Part shown: positions 55,557 to 64,000 of the stretch, one piece after another
Layout of the letters: each line of letters starts with the position of its first letter
Position numbering within the stretch: the stretch's first letter is position 1
DNA from: Crossaster papposus
Taxonomy: Eukaryota > Echinodermata > Asteroidea > Velatida > Solasteridae
NCBI GenBank assembly: GCA_037893245.1
Contig: JBAIAA010000097.1
Location: 930,001 to 994,000, forward strand
DNA length: 64,000 bases
Reading direction: 5' to 3'
The notes under the pieces: model-generated
Told to the model about the DNA's origin: nothing
The model's database searches: none
What the model saw: the letters and a program-made list of their open reading frames with translations, nothing else
Made by a program: the position numbers and the translations under genes

Positions 55557-55693
55557 AGCAGTTTGTTAGTATACTTGTACGTACAAATCTTATTATGAAA
55601 TTTGTTTGCTAAACTTCACACATTAACACTCGACTAATAATAACAAACTTCATACTGGGATTTGAATGTACAAGTATACTAACAAACTGCTTT
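55557..55693. repeat. Foldback repeat
   Basis: AGCAGTTTGTTAGTATACTT at the left edge is complemented at the right edge, giving arms of about 24 bp around an AT-rich 90-bp loop. It is a MITE-like foldback. Confidence 0.75.
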
Positions 55694-55899
55694 CTCAAAT
55701 TTGTTCAAACTACTTCACCTCAGTACATGACATCCTCTACTATATTGCACGTACTAAAATATTGTCTATGTTCCTTACACTCGCACAACGTTTTCCATGC
55801 ACACTCTTCTTTTTCATTGTCCTCGTTTTTGGAACAGCCTGGATCGTCATTGATTGGCGTTCTTCTTAGGTTTCAAAAACACTTGGTGGCTATATCTGG

Positions 55900-56635
55900 A
55901 GACATAAAGGCGGTGTTTCATGTGTATCTACCTTGGAAGCTGACCGGTCTATGCTCCGTTTCCTTTGGAGGCAACCAACCTCAGACGAGAAACCAGAAGA
56001 ACTTGAGTGGAATGTCCTCCCGTTTGGGATGACATGCAGTTCATGTTGTGCATCATTTGCACTCCAAAAACATGTAAAGGACAACTTGAAAGATTCTGAT
56101 ATCCTGTGCAGTGTCCTCGAAGCTTTCTATGTGGACAATTGCCTCGATGGGAAGCCAACTGTGGATAAAGCCCGACAGCTTGTGGAGAAGTTGTGTGAGG
56201 CCCTTGGGGCTGGTGGATTTCCTGCAGTGGCCGCCAACCTCCCTCATGTAGCTCGGTAAGATAACACTGAACGTTGGCTCAACTTAGGCAGTGATTCTCT
56301 AAAAGAGGCTGCATTAGGTACGTCCTCGTTGAAATTTTGAGAAAGATGTCCTCCCTTACCAGCTTCATTTGACAGATTGGCCAGTGCTCACTCGCAGGGC
56401 AGTACTGATTGATGTCATGCGGTGTGCCGGAAAAGATCCACCTGGATATCCGGTGCCATTTATGATGAGAGGCAAAATGCTGGTCCAGGAACTGTGGAAG
56501 CGCCCTTTGGGATGGGACGAAGAAATCTCAGACGAGAGTGAAAAGGAGATACGTGCCAAGCATTATGAAGTGGAGAGAAGAGCTCGTGAATCTTCCAGGA
56601 GTGTGCTTGCCTCGATGTTATACACCTCCACATTT
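55900..56635 (+). pseudogene. BEL/Pao-type pol fragment
   Basis: The frames contain EADRSMLRFLWR, LPFGMTCSSCCASFALQKH and AFYVDNCLDGKPTVDKAR, which are RT blocks in BEL/Pao order. After a stop and a frameshift near 56259-56360 the reading resumes with DWPVLTRRAVLIDV, MLVQELWKRPLGWDEE and, in another frame, LPRCYTPP, as in the region after RT of Pao elements. The catalytic YVDD is changed to YVDN, which removes one essential Asp. At least three frame changes are needed. It is cut on the right by the Tc1 pseudogene. LTRs and the rest of the element were not seen. Confidence 0.72.
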
Positions 56636-56639
56636 TGAT

Positions 56640-58169
56640 CCAGAATCTCAGTCCTCAGTGTCTGTAGCAGCTCTGCCCGTGTCCTGGCCCTGCCAACTAC
56701 GCGTCTCCCAAGCTCATCCCACAGGTGCTCTATGAGATTCAGGTCGGGGGGGGGGGGGGGGGGAGCGAAGGCCAGTGCATAATGATGATGTTATCGCCTT
56801 GGAGAAATGCAGTGGTAAAGCGAGCAGCATGGGGACGAGCGTTGTCGTGCTGAAATGTTCTCAGTTCTGGGTGGTTCTCAGCAGGAATGGCAACAGATAA
56901 AGTCGCAGGATGTTATCCACATACCGCTGGGCGTTAAGATTCCCATCCACAACCATCAATGGCGTCCGTTACCGGCCTGGTATGGCCGGTGTGAAAGGTA
57001 ATTCTGTCCCCCCTGGTAAATGTGTCCCCCCGGACAGACTTACCAGGCCGTGACCCGGTAAATCTGTCCGGGGGGACACATTTACCTAGGTATTTCTGTC
57101 CCCCTCCAGGTAATTCTGTCTCCCCGTCCAACGTTAAACGTGTCCCCCTGGTAAACTTGTCCCGTGCAACGTCACAAGTCTAGCACCCACTAGACGCAAC
57201 AACCATGCATGGTGCATTATTTGTGGCAGACTGTAGGATGTGTAGTGTCCTACAAATTACAGGTGGTCAAAAGTGCTGCCTTAATTTCGTGCTGGGCATC
57301 TAGAATCTGTACGCGTGCAAGAAGTCTAAAAATACTGATTACTGCCATTTTCCCTTTCGCGCAGAAACATAGATCGGTTGATTTAATTAATAAAGTTATT
57401 TGTATTTGTATTTTTGTTTTGATAAATCGATGAAGAGAAGAAAAGTCCAAATAATAAATACCATGTGGGCTTTTCATTGAAATAACATCAAAATAACCGC
57501 TTATGTGTGGAATATTGGGGGACACAATTACCTAGAGAGGGGACAGAATAAACTGGAGGGGGACAGAATTAACGTCTCCAGGGGGACACTTTTACCTAGG
57601 TAATTCTGTCCCCCCGGACAATTTTACCGGGGGACAGAATTACCTTCCACACCGGCCCGCACCATCACACTTGGGCCACCCAATCTGTCGGTTTGCCGCA
57701 CGCAACAATCGGCATATCGCTCGCCAGTTCTTCTCCAGACACGCTGCTGGCACCATCTCTGTCGGTTGTGGCGATGGACAGCCGTCAACACGGCGCCTCT
57801 GTATGGTCTTCTGGCAATAAGACCATAGTCATGCAGTCGTCTTCGTGCAGTATCATTATTAGAGATCCGTGGATTTGCACGCCCGGGAGTTTCTGCTGCA
57901 GTCCGGGATGCTGGACGGGATCGATCCCGCAGGTGACTTAGGACCAAATGCCTGTCCTGCCTTGCAGTGGTGAGTCTTGGCCTCCCTGATCGAGGTCTGT
58001 CATCTGCAGAGGTGTGGAGGGTTTCTCTGCCCACCAGGGCCGATATCGTCTGGTGTGAACAGCCAAGATGACGTGCCACCTCACTTTAGCTCAGTCCGCC
58101 TTGCAGCATGCCCAGGGCACGCTGCCGTTGATCCCTTGACAATCGTGGCTTGTTGCTTGAAATGCCCAT
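56640..58169 (-). pseudogene. Tc1-type transposase, disrupted
   Basis: It starts at ATG 58169. The N-terminus has RQRALGMLQGGLS, an in-frame stop, then EVARHLGCSHQTISAL (first helix-turn-helix) and RPRSGRPR (AT-hook-like GRPR). SHLRDRSRPA and RQRWCQQRV follow. About 30 residues with the first catalytic Asp are deleted before RRTGERYAD. GGPSVMVRA marks the second block. There the frame is broken by a 674-bp MITE (56984-57657). The C-terminal part resumes to the left with MVVDGNLNAQRY and DLNLIEHLWDELGRRV, the third catalytic block. A poly-G run (56747-56763) lies in it. The transposase would act on TA target sites, but this copy is clearly dead. Confidence 0.85.
56984..57657. mobile_element. 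MITE with iterated GGTAATTCTGTCCCC words
   Basis: The inverted ends are GGCCGGTGTGAAAGGTAATT and its near complement. The first 200 bp and last 150 bp are packed with GGTAAxTCTGTCCCC-type words in both orientations. The middle (57180-57500) is AT-rich. It interrupts the Tc1 transposase frame. Target duplication is unclear. Confidence 0.7.
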
Positions 58170-59481
58170 TTTGCACTGGCCTTTTTAAAACCAACATCAA
58201 GACATAATCGTGCAGCTCATTACAATCATCCCATACCCTTTGGCTAATCACTGACTGTCAAAACAGCTGTTCAACAGCTGTGCCATGAAGCGATCATTAA
58301 AGGTTCAAGTGACCATCAGACACCGTTTGGTCTGAAAGTGAGGACACTATTGTCCACAAATAAGTTCACACGTTACTACACGCAATGTTTTGCTGCTATT
58401 TAAAGGTTTAAAAGGTGGTAAGTTTCTTTTGCGTTTCAGTATAGTTCATGCATCAGAAATCTGCTTAAAATCGGGTAGGGTCTAATGGCTGCAAATGGAA
58501 CACAAATCTGTCAAAATAAATGGAGACACAAAGAAGTGCTGAAGAATATAAATTTTGGCACATTAATGTACATGATAAGCGCTTAATTAGGGTTGAAAAC
58601 CTAATTTTCAAAGGGAAATGCAATTGAAGTAACTGGTCATAAATGTAGATAACAAAATTGGGTGAAAACAAAACTTTAGTCAGCTGTAAAAATCTTGTTT
58701 TCTTTATCAAGGATCTAACGAGACTGCGAGAGCCTAACAATCCCAGCCAGCAATACCCATCTTGCCCATACCTGGCCCAGATCTGGCAAGAGCGAACACC
58801 AGATCTGGCCCAGACCTGCCGGCAACACGCGTGCCAGACCCTGCCAAACATAACGAGAGTTTCGGAAACAGCCTTTTTGTCATAACAATGGGCCAGCGAG
58901 GGCTGACGAGCCTGACGAGCGCTGGGGTAAATTTATCCTATTGTCCTATTGTGTTACCTTCCTCATAGGGCTGCGTGTATACGAGCACCCATTTTAGTAG
59001 TGACAGATATCATCAATTATAACCATTCCAACTACACTTTTGTTCAATTTTTTCATTTATTTCATTTTTGTAAAAACCTTTAAATGAAACTATGTTAAAA
59101 ATGCTGTATTTTGTATACATGTATATAAATTACACATGAAAATGTCAATGCATTGCATTATTTCTCATTAATAAATAAAGATCGGTCTTTAACCAATCCT
59201 GATTCCACTTCCGATCCACCGATTCTGTAGTCCATACAAGCAACATTCAACTACATTGTATTAATATACACGTGTACTTGTAATAAATGAACATATAAAC
59301 AAATGCATTGTTTGAATACATCAATTGAAAATAAAATTGGTACCACACCCGACATGTAAATACGATATTGGTCACGTGAGCCTTTCCTGAACGGACCCAT
59401 TCAATGTAACTTTTGTAATCCTTACCCTAAATTTTAATTACAAAGTTTTACGCATTCTTTGGCGGGGGGGGGGGGGGGGGG
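58170..59481. other. No gene seen; CCAGATCTGG-rich patch and poly-G
   Basis: 58745-58860 holds repeated TGGCCCAGATCTGGC/GCCAGA-like words. A poly-G run of about 18 lies at 59463-59481. Otherwise unassigned AT-rich sequence. Confidence 0.5.
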
Positions 59482-59530
59482 ATTCCCGCAATCCTGAAAC
59501 ATACACTGGTTCCATTTAACTAAATGTTTG
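59482..59530. repeat. About 48-bp inverted repeat, right copy
   Basis: Complement of 54568-54615, next to a poly-G run. Confidence 0.75.
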
Positions 59531-60734
59531 TTTTGCCATTTGTCCGGGACCATATTTATGAGCAAAACTGTGATGTCATTCCGGGCAGAAACCTCAATGT
59601 TGCGAAACAAGTTACAAACATTTTGGAGGATGTTTTTTTCCAGTACATTTTTTCATTTTGTTGTGTCATAACAGAGAGCCAATGAGCAAACCTTTCCAAT
59701 AAATGCTTTAATGAGAACATTTTGGATTTAGAAACTGAAGAGAAAACCCCCTAAACTTAACGATTGCTTCCTGAAATGACATCACAGAAACAACGCCATT
59801 TATTGGCTAAAAAAGCGTGGAAATGGTTTACATTTTTTAAAGTGCGCTTTCAGTAAAGTTAGTATAAAAAGGGAGGGGGGGGGGGGGCTAGAGACCTTTT
59901 TCGTGTAAACAGCTGTGTATACATAAACCGCCTGCTTCCAAAAAGGAAGCTAGCTATGACACCGCGTACTATGCTGCCGCGCAGGGTTGGCACCTGCAAT
60001 CTGTTCAATTAATCACTATTTTTTGGGCCGCTGAAAAAAATACTCAGATGATTTTGAGGGGGAATTATATATGGTTCAATAACCAACCATTAAACTCTTG
60101 ATCTTAACATTATTTGAAATATAAATACAATGTAACTCTTTCTTTGTGTTTGTTGTGGGTCTTGGTTTGTTTGGGGTCTGACAAGATTCATTTTTAATAA
60201 GGTGAAATATAAATAATCAAACTGAAAAACACTGAGTAACGGTCAAATCGGTTGTTTGAATAATCCAGTTATCATTGCAGGCACTGTTGGCTGTTTTCAT
60301 AATCCACCTTTCTACTCAGTGCGTTGCCCCTTAAGCTGTGGCAAAACAATCAGGTTGCTTTCAACATGGAGCTATGCTTACAAGTAGCCCAGATACAATG
60401 TTTGCATTGTCAAATTAGCTTTTTGCAATTTCTAAAACGACTAAGAAGCTGGTTTTGATTGATCAAAAGATACATGTGGATATAGCCTCTTTGTGCTTTA
60501 CATATCCATCATTTCACACTGGGCCACTCCATGTATACTGTACAAGCACAGCAAACCCTCATTTTACTTTGGGGGAAAAATAGGAACATTCTCTAATAAA
60601 CAGGCATATTAATGAAAAAGTTATATTATTTTAAAGAGGTCTAGCAAGAAAGAACATTTAGTATTGAATAAAATAATATCACACAATCATAATTACATCC
60701 GCCAATCCAGCAGAGAAAATGTATTTACCCCTGT
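59531..60734. other. No gene seen
   Basis: AT-rich, with a poly-G run at 59874-59887. Short frames are unassigned. Confidence 0.5.
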
Positions 60735-60905
60735 CTGTCTGTCTGTTGGGCTGTCTGTCTGTTGGCAGGATTTAAGAAGAAGAAAAACTACAACAGGAAT
60801 TTTAACAAAACTTGGTGGGTAGAATCATATCTGCTCATAAGTCAAAGATGGTTCCATTAAATGTTCAGATGGATCTGGATTCAGATTAGGAATACAGATC
60901 ATTGC
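60735..60905. repeat. (GTCTGT)-headed interspersed repeat
   Basis: CTGTCTGTCTGTCTGTTGG is followed by AAACTTGGTGGGTAGAATCA. This layout is common in invertebrate interspersed repeats, often LINE 3' regions. No coding part is present. Confidence 0.4.
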
Positions 60906-61181
60906 ACTTTGAATAATGTTTTAACATTGGGGGATGGGTGCGTTTGTGTGTGTGTTTGTTTGTGCGGAGGTTCGCCCTTTACCAAGTGCAATTGTTCTAC
61001 TTTTGTTTGCTGCATTACACTGGTGGTTTGAAAATGTTGCACCAGTCAAGGGAATATTGCTGGTGAATAATCACTTGTTTGAACCATTTTTGCCCTATAG
61101 ACCTGAAGCTGGAATTGTAGATGGCCTTGTTTGGCTTTATGTGCACAAAATCATGTCTTGGCTTGAGAAAAATGTACCGTA

Positions 61182-61334
61182 AAGGGATCGTATATCTTTT
61201 TCCATAACTGCAGTACTTCGAAGTGAAAAGTTTCTGAAAATGCATTATACTATCCAAAGCTGCTGTACTTCTTACCAAGTAAGTTTTCATTGCCATTAAT
61301 TTTTGGAGTAATTACCAAACGTATACAATCCCTT
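61182..61334. mobile_element. Small MITE with AAAGGGAT ends
   Basis: The left end AAAGGGATCGTATA is complemented by TATACAATCCCTTT at the right end, about 153 bp apart. No coding capacity. The frame 60934-61182 to its left is unassigned. Confidence 0.6.
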
Positions 61335-61561
61335 TAACTCTAACTCACTATAGTGCAAAATCATTAACATTGAAGGTTCAACAATGTTAGGGTTGCTTAG
61401 TGTGGGGCTTGATGACAAAAAGTACTTGCATCAATTACAGTACATTGATATGCATTTTTGCATGATTTGCCAATGATAAAACAGGAATAAGGCAAATTTA
61501 AAAAGGCTAAATAATACACATGATAGTTTTTAAAGTCCAACAAAAGAAACTGACTGGAGAA

Positions 61562-61623
61562 AGGTTGGAACTGCGACCCCATAAACAGCCGTTTCAGGTC
61601 GCTACCAACTGAGCCATCCAGCC
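61562..61623 (-). ncRNA. tRNA-derived SINE head
   Basis: The minus strand reads GCTGGATGGCTCAGTTGGTA (box A-like), then about 30 nt later GGTCGCAGTTCCAACC (box B-like, with deviations from GGTTCGANTCC). A cloverleaf with a proper acceptor stem and 3' end is not evident, so a SINE head is more likely than a functional tRNA gene. The body would extend to lower coordinates on this strand; its end was not identified. Confidence 0.55.
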
Positions 61624-61629
61624 TATATG

Positions 61630-62214
61630 TTGGCAGTTCCCTATATTATCAATGTCTTTGTTAAAGATGCATTTAGAAGCCACAGACTAATTACCGATAC
61701 AAATATTTACCGGTAATATGTCACATAGGGATCAATAAGAAATTAAGAATGCAAAACATTTTGTATAGCCTTGACGATCAAAACATGCATATTCCACTTA
61801 GTAGCAGCTATTTAAATGATTCAAATATATTTTACAATTCCAAGTGCATCCCAAAATGGCAATGTACTAGACTGTCTCAGATATCTACAAATAAAAATCA
61901 GTTCTTAAAATATCCTTTAAAAACTTAGACCAATCTCATAAAATCAACTATTTGTGTCGGCCTATTAACCACAGAACCTCTTTGCGGCTTTAAGAGCTGA
62001 GCCCGAGGTCTAAGTTTTGACCTTCTCGCTTACATTTTTTGCATGGACAGGTGTGTTTAAATTCTTTTGTACAAAACCAGATGTGCAGTAATAGTAAAAT
62101 AAATACATCATTTTTTCCTGTAGGATTTCTTTGATGTTTCATTAGGTCGTGTTGGCGGGTTCACATTACTTAAAGTCAGACCAGATTAAGCATTTCAGTT
62201 TCCGTCTACTATTT
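61630..62214. other. No gene seen
   Basis: AT-rich unassigned sequence. Confidence 0.5.
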
Positions 62215-63595
62215 GTTATACCATGGTAATAAATTGTGAGATCCGATTGGTCGATAACTGATCACATGTTTTATTACAAAATGTCATGGTTACTCCAAAA
62301 GTGATGTACCCGGGGTATATCACTCCGAAAAAGTGATGTACCCCGTGGAGTACATTATTTTGATCGTTCTCAGCGTTTGGCTCCTTCTCAACTGAAACGG
62401 CAAGTTTAATAGAAGCAGATTGTGGGAAAGAGATTTTATTTTCACTGGTACTACATGAACCACTAATACGCACGTATCGTAAGGAACAGTTAAAGCATAC
62501 ATTTTGGAAGACCTGCCGTTGCCGCCAGTTTTTACATTCCAACACCGTGAGTTAAGCCTAAGTCACATTTGCCGCGACGGCCGTGGGGTCTAAAATATCT
62601 ACGGCCAATAGCAATTATAGAGGCGCCGCAGCATTCCGACGGTCACATACTGTAGCAGTCACAAATGTTAGGGTAGCCGCACGGTGTATTTTGAATTTTT
62701 GAAGACAGAAAACCTGCGCACGGTCGCCTTAGGGCATTCCTGCGGCGGCCGTAGGTTTTTGACAAAAACCAAGGCAGACGCAAGGTAGCCACAAGGCCAC
62801 CGTACGGGCACGGTAGGGCCTAGGGTGCCCGTGGAATTCCTGCGGCCGCCGCAATTATTTTGGGGTCCACGAAAGTCAATTGTAATTCATAAGACCCCAG
62901 GGCAGCCGCACGGCAAACGCAAGTTACCGTACGCCCGACGTATGGTCGCCGTGGAACCGCTCCACGGCATGGCTACGGCGTGTCTAATTGCTACGGCCAA
63001 CCTAGAAATGAAAACTCCGCGCTATAATCCCGCGGCGACCCCTATACGGTCTGTAAAAGATAGGCATACGCCCTAGGGCGGCCCTGAGGCCACCGCAGAT
63101 CCTGTGCGGCCGCCGCAGGTACATGTATCTCTCGATTTCGGGGGGTCACGGCCGTCGTATCCTAGCCGTAGAGCAAATGTGACTTGGGTGTTAATGATGT
63201 AAAAGTCACCTCAAAAAAACAAGTTTTCTTTGTCGATCCAAGGAAAAGATCTGAATTTTGAGTGAGGCAGCATGAACACAAAGAAAAATACAGACCAATG
63301 TTCGAATGCTTCGAGAGTACGTACGTTCACATTAACATGGCTACGTTAGTACCGAAAAAAAACTTTGTTTTTTTAAATCATTTATCTTGTGCCTCTTAAT
63401 TGTTTTAATACTATGGTATAACCAAACAATTGAGACTGATCAAGGTAATTTAGCGTATTTCACGGGGTACATCACTTTTTTCGGAGTGATGTACCCCGGG
63501 TACATTATGTTTGGAGTAACACATAAACTTTTGTAATAAACCATGTGACCAGTTACTGTCCAATCAGATCTTACAATGTAATACCATGGCATAAC
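62215..63595. mobile_element. TIR element with 140-bp arms and a nested MITE
   Basis: Arms at 62215-62356 and about 63450-63595 are inverted copies with moderate divergence. Both contain AAGTGATGTACCCCG and TACCCGGGGTA palindromes and start GTTATACCATGG or GTTATGCCATGG. The interior has no transposase and is largely occupied by the MITE at 62555-63190. No target duplication was recognised. Confidence 0.7.
62555..63190. mobile_element. Harbinger-type MITE with CG-rich interior
   Basis: Ends AGCCTAAGTCACATTTGC and GCAAATGTGACTTGGGTG, flanked by TTA on both sides (62552-62554 and 63191-63193). The interior is a dense series of GCCGYRCGG/GGTCGCCGTGG-like near-palindromes with many CG dinucleotides. 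The frame 62825-63076 is not considered coding. The ends resemble those of 36619-36943. Confidence 0.75.
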
Positions 63596-63606
63596 ATAAA
63601 ATGACA

Positions 63607-64000
63607 TCATAATGCATTCTGCACCATTACATCACTTTCTTGAGTCAATGACACTTTCTCCTTACTGGCCATACTTCCCTGTATATTTCCCTCCAACAAT
63701 GCATACTGGGTAGCGGTAGGCACCTGTGCTGCAGGTTCCCGACTGCTACAATCAGGACTGCAGGCATTGGTTTCTATGCATTTGTATTGTGTAGATGCGA
63801 CACCTTTAGACCTTTGTATTCCTATCCCCGAGTCCACTGATTCCAAGTCCCCATCAGCTTCCCGTGGTATGCTGCCTTCGCTGTTAGGCGTTTCAGGAGC
63901 AGACTCTGCCCCAGGGGTATTGTTTGCTTGCTGCTCCTGAGCACTCTGAATGTCGATGCGCGGGAGATTACTACCCAGCTTTGTCAAGTTGAAATGACGA
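63607..64000 (-). CDS. Partial coding exon, C-terminus of an unidentified protein
   Basis: A minus-strand frame that is open to the window edge and ends at TGA 63609-63607, giving at least 130 residues. It is polar and low in hydrophobics: Gln/Asn-rich at the start, then PETPNSEGSIPREADGDLES and SVDSGIGIQRS, several Ser/Thr clusters, and a SLTQESDVMVQNAL end. It shows no membrane segment, zinc finger or transposon motif. The composition suits a disordered cytoplasmic tail or a regulatory C-terminus. No family is recognised. It is the best host-gene candidate in the window. No polyadenylation signal is evident just downstream, where the TIR element begins at once, so chance openness cannot be excluded. 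An intron acceptor or the rest of the gene would lie beyond 64000. Confidence 0.45.
   Translation of the reverse strand, partial: RHFNLTKLGSNLPRIDIQSAQEQQANNTPGAESAPETPNSEGSIPREADGDLESVDSGIGIQRSKGVASTQYKCIETNACSPDCSSREPAAQVPTATQYALLEGNIQGSMASKEKVSLTQESDVMVQNAL

Noticed and set aside
60934..61182. 82-residue frame with a hydrophobic N-terminus
   Set aside because: No recognisable family, adjoining repeats on both sides, and no splice or start context to support it.
61562..61623. Functional tRNA gene
   Set aside because: Box B deviates, and no acceptor stem pairing or proper 3' end could be drawn; a SINE head fits better.

Overview
This window is metazoan nuclear DNA, almost certainly from a marine invertebrate. 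It contains introns and splice sites, tRNA-primed LTR retrotransposons, many classes of DNA transposon, and long microsatellite, poly-G and poly-C tracts. A Gmr1-like Ty3/Gypsy element, a group originally described in deuterostomes, makes an echinoderm, hemichordate or cephalochordate host plausible, but this is an inference. No complete host gene is visible. The only plausible host coding sequence is the open C-terminal exon that runs off the right edge (63607-64000, minus strand). The only intact long gene is a retrotransposon gag-pol (14001-18014). | Left part (1-4333): a Harbinger-type MITE (714-1548), a decayed PIF/Harbinger transposase fragment (2022-2660) with an inverted second copy at 38.9-39.5 kb, and otherwise unassigned sequence. 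| Centre (4334-37202): one very large nested structure. Its outermost layer is a decayed Gmr1-like Ty3/Gypsy element on the minus strand. The 5' LTR is split (36194-37202 plus 23931-23979). It is followed by a tRNA-Ser primer site, a SCAN-like gag (23823-22622), protease (21475-21246), integrase (20828-19566), reverse transcriptase (10657-10194 plus 6347-6200), RNase H (to 5388), polypurine tract and 3' LTR (5206-4354). Integrase lies before RT, and nothing lies between RNase H and the 3' LTR. Inserted into this element are: (a) a 12.2 kb array of poly(A)-terminated hairpin and satellite modules in the 5' LTR; (b) a 325 bp Harbinger-type MITE in the 5' LTR; (c) a 1.1 kb segment bounded by an inverted copy of the gag/protease junction; (d) an 8.9 kb element with 14-bp satellite terminal inverted repeats, which itself contains a young, apparently intact Ty3/Gypsy element with identical-looking LTRs and an AAGAC target duplication; (e) a 3.85 kb insertion in RT that carries a BED-finger transposase fragment and, inside that, a 2.1 kb element with a THAP exon. 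| Right part (37.2-64 kb): a hAT-type MITE with a perfect 8-bp duplication, a foldback element, and a 9.9 kb segment bounded by inverted ends rich in AGCACT/AGTGCT (40294-50215). That segment holds minisatellites and no recognisable gene. Beyond it come a GC-rich hexanucleotide array, an LTR with primer site and gag-like fragment, a LINE RT fragment, a BEL/Pao pol fragment, a Tc1 pseudogene carrying an iteron-rich MITE, a tRNA-derived SINE, and a TIR element with a nested Harbinger-type MITE. | The genes do not form a pathway. The biological content is transposon succession, and the order of insertion can be read from which element interrupts which. All identities and repeat comparisons were made by eye. 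Family names rest on motif recognition, not on database search.
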